Source: Xylogone sp. PMI_703
Taxonomy: Eukaryota; Ascomycota; Leotiomycetes
Direction: 5' to 3'
DNA: 64,000 nucleotides
Assembly: GCA_021399445.1 (NCBI GenBank)
Contig: JAJTUQ010000002.1
Span: 2,356,001-2,420,000 of the forward strand
Both the position numbers and the translations under genes were made by a program. The stretch's first letter is position 1, and every line of letters starts with the position of its first letter. The notes under the pieces are model-generated. The model did no database searches. It was not told where the DNA came from and was given only the letters and a program-made list of their open reading frames with translations. Below are positions 21,655-32,788 of this stretch, in pieces.

Positions 21655-24600
21655 ATGAGGTCACTCAATCTTCTGGCCGGCGCCTTCGCCGTTGGCTCGT
21701 ATTGTCAGTAATATCTCTGCCGATTATGGACTTTTCTAATTGAATGTAGTTATACAAAATGCCGTGGCGCAGGATTTTGCTGGACACAAGGGCTACTACA
21801 CAGAGCCTAACACCGGCATTAATTTCTGGACCACTTATATGGACAATGGCACGATCAGTGGTGATGGAGAGTTTTCCACTGTTTCCTGGGGTGGATATCA
21901 GTTTGGTATTGCCATGCCACCAAGTGCAGTAACCACTGATACATATGAATATCTTGGAATGATTGTAAGCACCCTCGTTTTTGATATAGGGAAAGCAGCT
22001 CTAATGTCTCCAAGGTTGGCTCATTACCAAATGGCACTGGATGGGCAGGTGTCGTTCATGGAGACAATATCGGAGCTACTATGAGCAACCATCTCATGTT
22101 ACTGGCATGGCCAGATGGAGATAGAGTTGTCACCTCTTTCCGTTACACCCCGTATGTCCACTCCATCCTATTAGCAATGATTTTCCTGACTGTTTTATTA
22201 GTGCCTACCTAGATCCTTTGTTTTACACTGGCAGCGCCAAACTAACCCAGTTGTATGCAAATGTGAACTCTACCCACTGGACCCTCGTTTACCACTGTGA
22301 GAACTGCTTTATCTATGACCAGCCCGGACAATCTCCTTCAAACATGTCTACAACTAGAGGTGGTTGGGAGCAGGGATGGGCTCAGTCTTACATTCCGCCT
22401 GACGAACCCTCTGACCCAAACTCGGACATTATCCAGCATAATAACGGAATGGGAGAGTACTCAATTGTTGTAAAATCGGTTACTCAAACAAGTTACTCTG
22501 CGTGGCTTGCTGCTGCAACTACGATCCCCGTATCCAGCCCATCATCCGCTCCTCCACCACCTACCTCTGTATCGTCCATCCCGGTTCCCACAGGCGCTAC
22601 ATACGACTATGTCGTTGTCGGCGGTGGTGCGGGTGGTGTCCCATTGGCAGATAAGCTTGCTCAAACAGGAAAAAAGGTGCTCTTAATTGAGAAAGGTTTT
22701 GCTTCATCGGCTAGATGGGGCGGAAGTAAGTTTAAATTCTATTGTTCTGCCTCTTAAGGAGCCACCGAAACTGACCTTAAACAGCCCTTCGGCCTGATTC
22801 TGGCTGGTTGAATGGCTACAACCTCACTTGGTTTGATGTTCCGGGCCTCTGCAACCGAATCTGGCAACCTGGAGGATCAAATGAGGTTGCATGCACAGAT
22901 ACAGATCAAATGGCAGGCTGTGTCCTTGGTGGTGGAACAGCAGTGAATGCTGGACTCTGGTGGAAAGTAAGTTTCCAAATTGCCATCACTCATCTATATT
23001 TTGACTTATTTCAAACTAGCCTAATCCATCCGACTGGGATGTCAATTTCCCAACTGGCTGGAAGTCATCCGATATGGTTGCAGCTACCAACCGTGTGTTC
23101 TCTCGAATTCCTGGTACCGACCATCCCTCTTTAGACGGCAAGCTTTACATACAGGACGGTTATAACCTTCTCTCACAAGGTCTTGCTAATGCTGGCTGGA
23201 GAAGCGTTACTGCAAATAATGAACCTGGTTCCAAGAATTTTACATACGCTCACACAGCGTATATGTACTCACACGGAGAGCGTGGCGGCCCATTGGCAAC
23301 ATATCTTGTCGATGCCAATACTAGATCCAATTTCGACTTCTGGTTAAACACTACTGTTGATAAGATTATCCGGACTGGAGGTCATGCAACGGGCGTCCAG
23401 GTTAGTGCCAACTGGGACGGTGGTTACGCTGGAGTCGTAAACCTGACCCCAGTCACGGGACGGGTTATCTCATCTGCTGGCGCTTTTGGTACTGCGAAGT
23501 TGCTATTCAGAAGTAAGTGCTTGAGAGACCTGATTTAATATAAGTTCTTTGGTCACTGACAACTTTAGGTGGTATTGGGCCAACTGATCAGCTCCAAGTT
23601 GTGCAGCAGAGTACTGATGGCCCTACGATGATCAATCAGACACAATGGATTAACTTGCCTGTGGGATATAACCTCGATGACCATCTGAATGTATGGCATC
23701 CCCATCAAATATGATATTCCGCGTATGCTAATGTTTGAAGACCAACCTAGTCATTTCTCATCCCAACATTTCGTACTATGACTGGCTGGCTGCATGGGAT
23801 ACTCCGATCCCTGGCGATGCACAGGAATATCTAAGTAAGATCATGACTACATTTATTTTGTTGGTTAAATACAGCAATACTGACTTTGAACCTAGAATCC
23901 CGAATTGGACCTTTCACTCAAGCTGCGCCGAATATTGCACCGATGTTTTGGGAGGAAATCAAGTGTTCTGATGGCATTACACGACAGTTGCAGTACACAG
24001 CTCGTGTTGAAGGCTCTGAAAACGAGCCAAACGGAAGTAGGTTCCCATTTCTGCCCTTCAGTATTTCTACGCTCATCTGCTAACTATCTCAGACACCATG
24101 ACCCTAGCTCAATATCTTGGCCGAGGTTCCACATCTCGCGGCCGTACCACCATCGGTCTTGGTCTAAACATGGTTGTATCGACTCTTCCATGGTTACAGA
24201 ATGCGGGCGATACTGAAGCAGTTGTCAAGAGTATCGAACATGTTGTGGCTGCCATGAAGACTATTCCAGGCTTGACTTGGCTTCAACCACCACCTAGCGT
24301 CTCCGCATCGCAATACGTAGCTAATGTAAGGCCCCCTTGCTTTATATATTCAACAATTCACTGATAGTTAAACTTCTAGATGCCTCTTACATATGCCAAT
24401 ATTGGTGACCGCCGTGCAAACCACTGGCTCGGCACCGCCAAGATGGGCACCGATGATGGTCGTAATGGCGGAACTGCGGTCGTCGACACCAACACCAAAG
24501 TTTACGGCACTGACAACATCTTCGTCGTAGACGCATCCATCTTCCCTGGAATGCCAACCACAAATCCCTCAGCACTGATTGTAGTTGCTGCCGAAAGAGC

Positions 24601-24828
24601 AAGTGACCTTATTACAGCATTGCCCGCCGTCAAAGCCGTGGCAAGATACGGACAGTGTGGTGGTCAGACGTACAATGGACCTTTTATCTGTGCCGCGCCA
24701 TACACATGCCAGTTCCAGAATCCATATTACTCTCAGGTATGTACCCCATCTTATCTGGATATCTATTTTATCCATCTTTTGTTCCGGTAATCATGGTACT
24801 AACGACGATTCATTCACAGTGTCTATAA
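21655..24828 (+). CDS. cdh: Secreted cellobiose dehydrogenase with C-terminal CBM1
   Basis: Extracellular flavocytochrome that oxidises cellobiose and passes electrons to lytic polysaccharide monooxygenases. Twelve exons (21655-21703, 21750-21964, 22015-22151, 22202-22725, 22785-22966, 23020-23512, 23569-23690, 23741-23834, 23896-24036, 24093-24325, 24380-24736, 24820-24828) give 851 residues. A signal peptide ends near NAVAQ. The heme b cytochrome domain spans about 25-235 (GIAMPPSA holds a candidate Met ligand). A Ser/Pro/Thr linker follows to about 263. The GMC flavin domain opens with [20 protein letters not shown] and holds [24 protein letters not shown], and the catalytic pair His in [12 protein letters not shown] and Asn in [15 protein letters not shown]1 (about 818-851, YGQCGG to YYSQCL) closes it. 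The first donor is an unusual GTCAGT. No LPMO gene lies nearby. Class IIA-like; convergent with the next gene. Confidence 0.95.
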
Positions 24829-25172
24829 AACAATATCATCAGTTTCCCAAATCGAAAATATATACGATCATCCATAACGACGAACAATCAATGACAACCT
24901 CTTTTTTTTGTATATAGTCTTTCCATTCCATTGTTCATAGCCTGAAACCGTATACATACAATTTATACAATCAAAAAATGACTCCCTGTATGTCTCGTCC
25001 AAAAAAGAAGGAAACAGGTAAGAGGCTGCTTAGCTACTCGTAATCCACTCACCCCTCCTGTTACTCTACCAGGCACATCAACACATAAGAAAATAAAAAT
25101 ATCAGTACTATATCACTCAGCACTCTATTAAAGCATTATGAATTCCGCAGTATTTTTCACTGCACTCTTAAC

Positions 25173-27216
25173 TTAAGCATTTGTCTCTTTCCCTTTATAC
25201 AAAGCTGACTTGGCTTGCTTCTTCCACGGCGCAAACACATTCTTGCTCCCTCGCAGCGCGTCTTTTAATTCAGGGAAATGTCTAATAAGGACATCTTTCA
25301 TGGTATTATGCTGCACCCAGTGTATCCCTTCAGGAGTGTACGTCTCATTGTTGAACTGAGTTGCAATGAACCTATCACTCTTAAGCCGTCTCGAAGCCAT
25401 CAGGATGAAGATCCTGAATGCCGTGTCGCTGAATCCGAAGCCCTTTGGTAACTTTTCGCTGTGTGAGCCAACTAGTGTATCTACCTTGTCGATATCATTG
25501 TTATAGACCTCCTTGAGTTCGTTCGCTAGAGGGATGTTTCCGCCGGTTAGTTCTTCGAAGGTCTTGGGGACTGTCATGTGCAAGAGGCGACGGAACTCGG
25601 TGTATCGGGGGACTCCGCGTTCACGGTCACGCAGGATATCAACGGTGCCCATGTCCCGGATGTAACCATCGGGAGCTGGCAGATTTCGTAGGAAGTTTGG
25701 ATAGTTGTTGTTGGTTATTGCTCCGGGGTAGTTGATTCCAAAGGAGTAGAATGCGTCGGCGAAGGAGATACCGTTATCTAGAGGTTCTTGGGCCTGCTGG
25801 AATGCCATTTTCTCGATGGGAATTGTAGTTTTATGTTCTCCCCCAAGAGCGTCGAAGAATGCAATGTCGTCTTATATTTATATTCACATTAGCCTCAAGC
25901 CGCAGGTGCTACTTAGCAGCATGTAATGACTTACCTGGAATCAATGAATGCATTCTGTACACCGACACAAACTCCTCAGTGAGAGAATATGGAACTCCAT
26001 CTTGATCGGCACCGGAACCAGGGATACCGCTAACTATTTCACTGGATGATAGTCTTCCCAGCAACTTCGTCAAGCTCTCTCCAACCAAGCCCCACCAATT
26101 GGCAGACATACCAATTTGGAGAGCTGGATGAGCCAAGATTGCGGGAGTCCATTCCACGGTGTGGATTTTGGCAATCAAAGCGCAATTGACAAGGCGTGCT
26201 TTATCAAAGATAGCGTCACTGTTAACCTCGTCAGACTTCAACCTCATACTGAATTCAAGTAATCCCGACTTACCCAGACCATGATGGGTACTTCCTTCGA
26301 AGCTCATCACAGATCGCGTTATGTTCCAAGGCAAACAAAGTGTGAAGCAATTCCATCCCTATCCACCAATTGTTATTAAATCCAGTTTTGGGTAGCCCAT
26401 TCTCGTCTCGTGGAATAAATGCTTCTCTCCCCTTTTTAGTGAGCTGGAGTTTCCCATCAGGATGCTTGCCCCGTAACTCTCGTGTTACTGCTTCACTAGA
26501 ACCATAGATTTGCGATGAGTCCCACCACGATGTATTCGAATTTTTGTATCCAGGACACTTAATATCCGAGGAATCAAGGACCTCATCTGGCTTGGTACGG
26601 GGTAGTTTCATATGTCCATGTGGCCACGAGTCTCCTGGAGGAAGCTTAATGTCAAACTCCTTTTCACTCTAAGAGTTGGACATTAGTATCAACATAGAGT
26701 ACCTAAAGGCGATGATGGGTATCTAGGACTTACGAATTCGTGGAATACCCAGTCATGGACCTGGAACTGAATCCAAGCCGCAGCTAGTAGATTCAATATG
26801 GTCGCCGGTTTAAATTCACTTGGCTTCCTCACCATGAACCTTTCACTCACAAGTCTCGGACTGGGAGTAAACAGCTCCTCCTGCGTCGGCTTCTGAGTCG
26901 AACTACGTGGGAAATTACGACCAAATCGCATCCCTGCGCATCCCATCCGCGGTAGCTGTAGTGAGTTGAACTCTCCATCAGAATTGCGAGCCCCCAAGAA
27001 TCGTGCATCAGTTAAGGGGTCTTCAGTCTGATTTCCCTGTGGACCAGATGATCCATAGCCATCAACTAGGTTATTTGCTCTGAGCTCAATCCGGAATGCG
27101 AGAAGATTGAATACACCAAGTGGACCAGGTAATCTGTGCCATGGGATGTACTTGTTCACAGTCTTGAACGTGCTTATGAGCGTTCGCTCAACGAAAGAAG
27201 GCTGGAATGATTCCAT
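25173..27216 (-). CDS. Alpha-dioxygenase-like heme peroxidase (fatty-acid alpha-dioxygenase family)
   Basis: Member of the cyclooxygenase/peroxidase superfamily closest in motif to plant alpha-dioxygenase (PIOX), which adds O2 to the alpha carbon of fatty acids to give 2-hydroperoxides. Exons 27216-26734, 26668-26274, 26218-25935 and 25870-25173 encode 619 residues, close to the plant length. Visible active-site features are the distal His in QVHDWVFH (His154); ALIAKIHTVEWTPAIL (His312 region), strongly alpha-dioxygenase-like; and SLTEEFVSVYRMHSL, where Tyr380 and His383 are spaced like catalytic Tyr385 and proximal His388 of cyclooxygenase. No signal peptide and no fused P450 domain are present, so it is not a Ppo/linoleate diol synthase. 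Divergent with the heme-thiolate peroxidase gene. The family is secure; the substrate is inferred. Confidence 0.88.
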
Positions 27217-28251
27217 TTTGAAGGCTTAAGTCATGAAGAACCGTACTATGACACTAGATTTGCCATAATACAATGATTTATATGAAAATGAAAAGGGGGT
27301 TTACTAAACCCCAAACCTACCTTCATATGTAAACTTACTTGATACATTGTGTTACCTGTAAGCTGACATCAATGCGAACTCGAGCTGAACCTGTTGGAAT
27401 GGGCGACACACATTGCGCTCTGAGGCTGATACTGCGAGCAGGCAGAGTCGCACATGATGCAGAGTATGGTCGGATAGCAACAGCATAAATCAGGCAGAAA
27501 AAACTACGGCGCAAATGTAGATTTTCTATTCATCTCAGCCAATCCGGATCAAAGATGACAGAACCTGCGAAGGGCAGTACCAAGCCTCAACTCTTGGAGA
27601 TGTCTTGGTATTTTTCAGCTCGCGGAATGATGGTGGTCAACCGCAGCCCTATAGGCGTCGGCGCCTTCCTATTGGTCACCCATACACGGAGTGCATATGG
27701 ATAAGACTTCAAGGCACAGGCTTATTTCTCTGTATATTAAGACATATTCATTTTTTGGGATCATGTGAAAGTCAGCTGAAGTTAGATACGGCTGTGCCGA
27801 TAAGTCCACAAAACCGGTAATTCAGTGTGCCAGCCGTATCACACCAAGAGGATTATGTAGGTGCCTCGTGATGTCTAGCACCCCAGGAAACAATCCCTCC
27901 TGCTGTTTGACCTCACTATCCTGTGGAATATGTCGCAGCCTTCAGGCTCAGGCTAGGCCGCCCATCAAATGATAACGGCGAATGACTACCTAATAGCCAT
28001 ATAAACTACACTCCAATAGAGAGAAGGTATTAATAATAAGTTAAGTGTCGATACATCATCATGTGAATCTCACTGCAAGCCTTACCTCCCCCAGTCCCTT
28101 GTAAACGCAGCTGATGTCGCCCTTGTGTAACCCCTAGAAAGGGCTGAATAGCATCGGTGATTCAGCTGCAGATAGCCGTTATTTAATGCTGTGATACTCT
28201 CCCGTTGTTGCTTCTCTTCAAGATCACAAGTTCCGAGGTAGACTTGCAAAA
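27217..28251. promoter_or_regulatory. Divergent intergenic region, alpha-dioxygenase / heme-thiolate peroxidase
   Basis: About 1 kb between the two divergent start codons, holding both promoters. I see no supported open frame. The placement would allow co-regulation of the two heme enzymes. Confidence 0.5.
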
Positions 28252-29035
28252 ATGTATATACAAATAATCGAGGCCATTTTTGACTCGATCAAGGTCTATA
28301 TCGGGCTAACAAAGAAGCCCGATATATCCAAGGAGATTCCGCATGATCACAGCTATGAGCGCTTGCTCATGGAGTATAGGGGACCTTGTCCTGGTCTGAA
28401 TATGCTTGCCAACCATGGATATCTGTATGTCCCTTCTTTTGCTTCTTTTTTGTTATTCATAAACTGACCTTGTCTCCAGTCCGCGCGATGGAAAGGATAT
28501 CTCACACGACCGCTTGATCGCTGCGTTGATGTGCACCAAAATGACAGCAACCTGGGCAACAATCATCAGCAATCCAATATTCTCCACCCTGGGCCACGAT
28601 GGCAAATTCGACCTGAGGGACTTGAGGAAGCACAATATATTAGAGCACGATGCTTCGCTCAGCCGTCTCGATTTTAAACAGGGCGACAACTATACCTGCC
28701 AGAAGAACATGGTGGAGGACCTGATCAAAGATGCGAAAGGAGGACCAATCACGCTACAGACCCTGGCGGCTACACGCGCGCGCCGTGATCGGGAGCACAA
28801 GCGGGACGGGAACGAGCATATCCCGTTGTATTTGCACACGGCTGCTTTGTTAGAAGCCGGCGGCCTGCTTGGGTTCTGGGGAGATTCAGTTGATCCCGAG
28901 ACCATCAGGACGTTCTTTTATGAAGAGCGGATGCTCGAACCCGACAATCCTGGAGCCCAGAAGGTGACTGTATGGCTTAACTTGAAGACTGCATTGAAGT
29001 TGTGGTGGAACATAAAGCTTGATAAAGGGAAATAG
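28252..29035 (+). CDS. Short heme-thiolate peroxidase (chloroperoxidase / unspecific peroxygenase family)
   Basis: Peroxidase_2-family enzyme in which a Cys thiolate ligates heme; relatives use H2O2 or organic peroxides to oxygenate or halogenate substrates. Exons 28252-28424 and 28480-29035 encode 242 residues, the size of the short-type enzymes. The heme-ligand motif PCPGLNMLANHGYLPRDG has its Cys at residue 46. EHD at 113-115 supplies the distal acid and the second motif of the family. The join CT|T CCG rebuilds LPRDG exactly. There is no clear signal peptide: the N-terminus (MYIQIIEAIFDSIKVYIG) is amphipathic, so the protein may be intracellular or membrane-associated, unlike secreted peroxygenases. 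Some members (for example StcC in sterigmatocystin clusters) act in secondary metabolism. Its divergent partner makes or uses peroxides. Confidence 0.88.
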
Positions 29036-29963
29036 CTTCCAATAATGGAAGCTTTCGGTCTTGGCCCCACTATTGCGGGAAGCTTTTATGATACGTCGCA
29101 TTTGGACATGGTTTCATGATCTGTGCTTTTCCCGTTTTCTCTTGTGAAGATCCTACTGTACCACTCTATTCTTAAACACCTGTTGATTGGCTGGAATTAA
29201 GCAATAATCTAATCCCTGTTGTTCAAGCGCATCGTCGAATCTCCCATTCGTTGGGCTGGCCCCATTGTAGTAAACTTCAGTGATTGGCTTCCTTTAGACA
29301 GCAACGAATGGTATTATACTGTATTGTACTTATTGTATGTGTAAGCGATTATGATAGCCCAGCAGTTAGAGAAAGCTTAAGGTCTAAGACTAGCCAAATC
29401 GAAGGCATCCATTTGTTCGATTGCCATGGAAGCGGCCCGTCCCGCCAGTACCAAGTTTCGTATCGAGGGATCGAGTTTACCCAAAAATTAGTCCACTATT
29501 GCCCCAAACAATAACACAATGAAAATCTGCTTTTAACCATAAAAGAACTCGGACTCGATCCGAAAGCATAAAGGGAGCTGTAGCAAAACAATGCTGTGTC
29601 AACAAGGTTCGGCTTTTTTTGCTGTGGACGAACTCGAGAGAGAGGCCTTGGAGGGCCTGGATTGAAATCAATCCGGATTGGGTCCCCCATTGATCGATTC
29701 CTTTGGCATTGGGAATCAAAGAACGACAAAGAACTCATAGTGATGAGGTGATGTTATGAATGAACAATGTAGGCGGACAATGCATAGGGACAATATATCT
29801 GGACAGTGTATATCAACAAAGACAGAAATGAATATATAACAAGTAGAGAGGCAATGCCTGGAAAGTATAGAAGCTCTCCAAGACAAATCGTCGCTATCAG
29901 AGACAAAATCACCAGTTCCTATTGATTAAGTGAATATTGAACCCAAAAAACAAAAAGATAAGA
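29036..29963. other. Intergenic region
   Basis: About 0.9 kb between two plus-strand genes. Only short open stretches without domain signals are present. AT-rich sequence just before 29964 is consistent with a leader. Confidence 0.5.
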
Positions 29964-31355
29964 ATGGCTCGTCTCGATGATCTACCCTACGAGGTACTCG
30001 TCCTCATCGCCAAATACATCCTCAATCCACCACACCACCACCAGTTAAGGCTGCCACAGATCGAGTATCTAAACAATTTCTCTCAATGCTCAAGACGACT
30101 TCATGCGGTATCGATACCAATTCTCTATGAGACCTTCGACGAAAGACACCATAACCTATTCCAATTCTGTAGGTCCATCGTCGGGAATCCCGAACTCGCA
30201 CGCCATGTAAAGAAGTATGTCGGACAGCGAGTTAAGCCGCGCCGGTCATCAGAGCTATCGGGACAGGCAAGCCTCACCAGTGCTGAAGTCCAGAATTTGA
30301 GGGAGGCGGTAGCTTCTACGGGAAAGTTCTTGTCAGATGCAGATGTTGCTGGGTGTATATTGCAGAGGATTCTTGGAAGAAGGTCCGGACACTTTCACTG
30401 GGAAGCCCTGACGGCATTTTTGTTGTGTTATCTTCCTAATCTCCAGACGCTGGAGCTGAGATCGTTTAAACTAGGTTATGAATCTCTAGCTAGAGCCATG
30501 TATGTTGTCTCCATGCTGCAACACGTCTTCCATAGAGCCGCGGAGCTTCGGAAGGGGGGTAAGGGCGGCAACTTTCCCCTCATGAAGGTCACAGATGTAT
30601 TACTGTTATTTCACACGCCCGCGGAGTCCTATCCACTGGACCCAATCATGCCATTGATTTCCATGTGCACCACCAAGTGCGTAATCAGAAACCTCAAAAA
30701 CCCTCCGACGCAGGCTTGGTATGGTGGACCCTTACACTTTGGGTCGTCTGGATTGACTCACTTGGAGTTGCTTGAGTCCAGCATAGAACAAAACCCCGGT
30801 TTTATTGGCCTCTTCCCTAGTCTAAAGACGCTAGTATACAACGACGAGCCTAGATTAGGAAATGGGCGATCTCCTCTTCCAGTATGGCTACCAGAGTCTC
30901 TATTGCATTTGAGTTCATGCCTAGAAGTTCTCATCGTAACTTCTACTCGATCCCGAGATGAGGATTATAGTGCACTCGTGCCATTCGAGTGCTTGAGGCA
31001 GTTTGAGAAATTAAGGGATATTGCGATGGATGAGACCTTTCTTCTACCGCATTATCCTGGTGTCGGGTTATTCCCTCGTGTGCATCTCACGCTTCCCAGA
31101 TCCTTGGAGAGGTTACGTCTTCGAAACTGCACCGATAAGCTGCTCGACGAATTATTGCTGTTCTTGAATCACAAAGAGGAGGCTGTGCCACTACTCAAAG
31201 AGGTGTACCTGTGCTTTAAGAAAGAGGAGATTGAGAATGATCATTTCTGGGCTCTTAAAAAGCTCGAGCTGGTAGAAGACTTAGCCAGAGGATTTGGTAT
31301 TAAATTCCATATAGATGTCTGTACGTTATGGACATCTTGCGTCTTCGAACCATAG
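29964..31355 (+). CDS. F-box protein
   Basis: Single-exon gene for 463 residues, likely a substrate receptor of an SCF ubiquitin ligase through Skp1. The F-box is at about residues 4-48: LDDLPYEVLVLIAKYIL, then LNNFSQCSRRLHAVSIPILYE, the usual LP..vL..I and C+.L..v..P.LY pattern. The rest has leucine-rich segments (LPNLQTLELRSFKLG, LTHLELLESSI, LERLRLRNC) that look like degenerate LRRs, but no clean repeat. The first in-frame codon of the open frame is TTG at 29937; the ATG at 29964 is preferred because it puts the F-box directly at the N-terminus. F-box genes of this type are numerous and variable in fungi; the substrate cannot be predicted. Confidence 0.85.
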   Translation: MARLDDLPYEVLVLIAKYILNPPHHHQLRLPQIEYLNNFSQCSRRLHAVSIPILYETFDERHHNLFQFCRSIVGNPELARHVKKYVGQRVKPRRSSELSGQASLTSAEVQNLREAVASTGKFLSDADVAGCILQRILGRRSGHFHWEALTAFLLCYLPNLQTLELRSFKLGYESLARAMYVVSMLQHVFHRAAELRKGGKGGNFPLMKVTDVLLLFHTPAESYPLDPIMPLISMCTTKCVIRNLKNPPTQAWYGGPLHFGSSGLTHLELLESSIEQNPGFIGLFPSLKTLVYNDEPRLGNGRSPLPVWLPESLLHLSSCLEVLIVTSTRSRDEDYSALVPFECLRQFEKLRDIAMDETFLLPHYPGVGLFPRVHLTLPRSLERLRLRNCTDKLLDELLLFLNHKEEAVPLLKEVYLCFKKEEIENDHFWALKKLELVEDLARGFGIKFHIDVCTLWTSCVFEP

Positions 31356-32788
31356 ATGCTATCCGTGATAGCTGTCGAGTATTGTGGGGTTCAAGTACTG
31401 AGCTGCTTCATCAGGAAGTGTGGAGGTTGATGGGTGGAAACAAGGCGGCCTGCGAAATTAGGCAATCTATATCCTCGATGGCCCCCACCGTGGGTGGGCA
31501 CTTCCAGCTGTTTTACCGCAAAAGGCTCCGAAATAATATGAGAAAAGGTGAACTTGTCGAAGTATTTCCAGTCATGTTCTGTCAAGTTGATTTCGGATGC
31601 ATGCATGACAACCAAGTGGTAAATCGTGTAATCACTCACCTTTGCAAGTTAGTCGTTATGCTCTGCGAGTCCTTAGATATAGTCCAAAATTGAATTTGCA
31701 CTTCAAACAAAATTCTCTAGACTCTGCGTTTGCTGAAAATCAAATAGCTGATCTGATAGGTAAATATTTGAATATTACCCAATTATAGTGTGTGAATGGA
31801 CCAAAAGCTAAACACACAAAACAAAACAAACCAGAGTAAGTGCAGTAAACCACATACCACCACCCCAACACTTTGTATACATTGTGATTTATATAGGATT
31901 TCTGTTTCCAAAAAAAGTATCTATCATACAAGGTTTTCATCATCTTCAAACACGACTCAAGTAAGATTCATTCTCGTCTGACACTCTACCATCTCATAAA
32001 CTCGACATTTTGAAAGGAAGGATAACAAAAAAAATTCATGACGCCAGACCACCGAGTAATCCGAGAAAAATTTGGAAGAGTCAAGGTCAAGGGATGTAGT
32101 AGAAATAAGAATAAGACCAAGACCAAACTAAAGGAATGGGTCCTGAAGACAGGAGACTGTTTGCGTTGTGATTGGCCGAGCAATTGTTGTCGCGAAGCCA
32201 ATGAATTAGGAGAACTTGCGTGGATGCATGGGATTGGCTGGAGTTGAACGTAGAAACAAGATGCCCACTGCTCGACGCAGAGAAAATGCCCTAGAAGACC
32301 GCCGATGCTGAAAGGTGGCATAAAATCGATAAATTCGTATTGAACGTGTCGTTGTAGCATGAGAAATGCAAATTTTGCCGTTTGCCTGAAAGCGCAAAAA
32401 GAAAAGGGCTGCAGCCACATGCTCTATTATAATTGAACAAGCAAGCCGTTTCCTTTGCCATAAAATTGAGAACTCTTAAATGAAGTTGGTTTTGAATACA
32501 GGCGTATCGTGGAAGCGTAGAAACATCGAAGACGTTAAGGAAGCTGAACCGTGAAATGAAACATATCTTCGTCGAAAGCGGCTGCGTGGCAATTAGGCAT
32601 GAGAGCTTAGGAAATGAATTAATGTTCGTTTAAGCAGGCGTTGTGTGTTTAAAGGGGGGGAAATATATGAAAATTTGAAAATCCGTTTAGGCGTTGAAAA
32701 GTGGTCCGTCTATCATTGCGCCGGCGGCATAAATTCTTACAAACTTGTCGTATTGGTGATATTAACAAGGTGTGTACTATCCGTTCAA
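31356..32788. other. Intergenic region
   Basis: 1.4 kb between the F-box gene and the convergent AT-hook gene. It is AT-rich with several short open stretches on both strands; none has a recognisable motif or splices into one. Confidence 0.5.

Noticed and set aside
23835..23895. A shorter cellobiose dehydrogenase intron ending at TACAG (23875)
   Set aside because: It gives a hydrophobic insert before [12 protein letters not shown]; the acceptor at 23895 gives EYLKSRIGPF, as in the family.
25173..27216. Reading this gene as a Ppo / linoleate diol synthase
   Set aside because: It ends at 619 residues with no P450 domain, and its core motifs (KIHTVEW, EEFVSVYRMH) are of the alpha-dioxygenase type.
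29937..29963. Upstream extension of the F-box frame
   Set aside because: It begins with TTG, not ATG; the ATG at 29964 places the F-box at the N-terminus.
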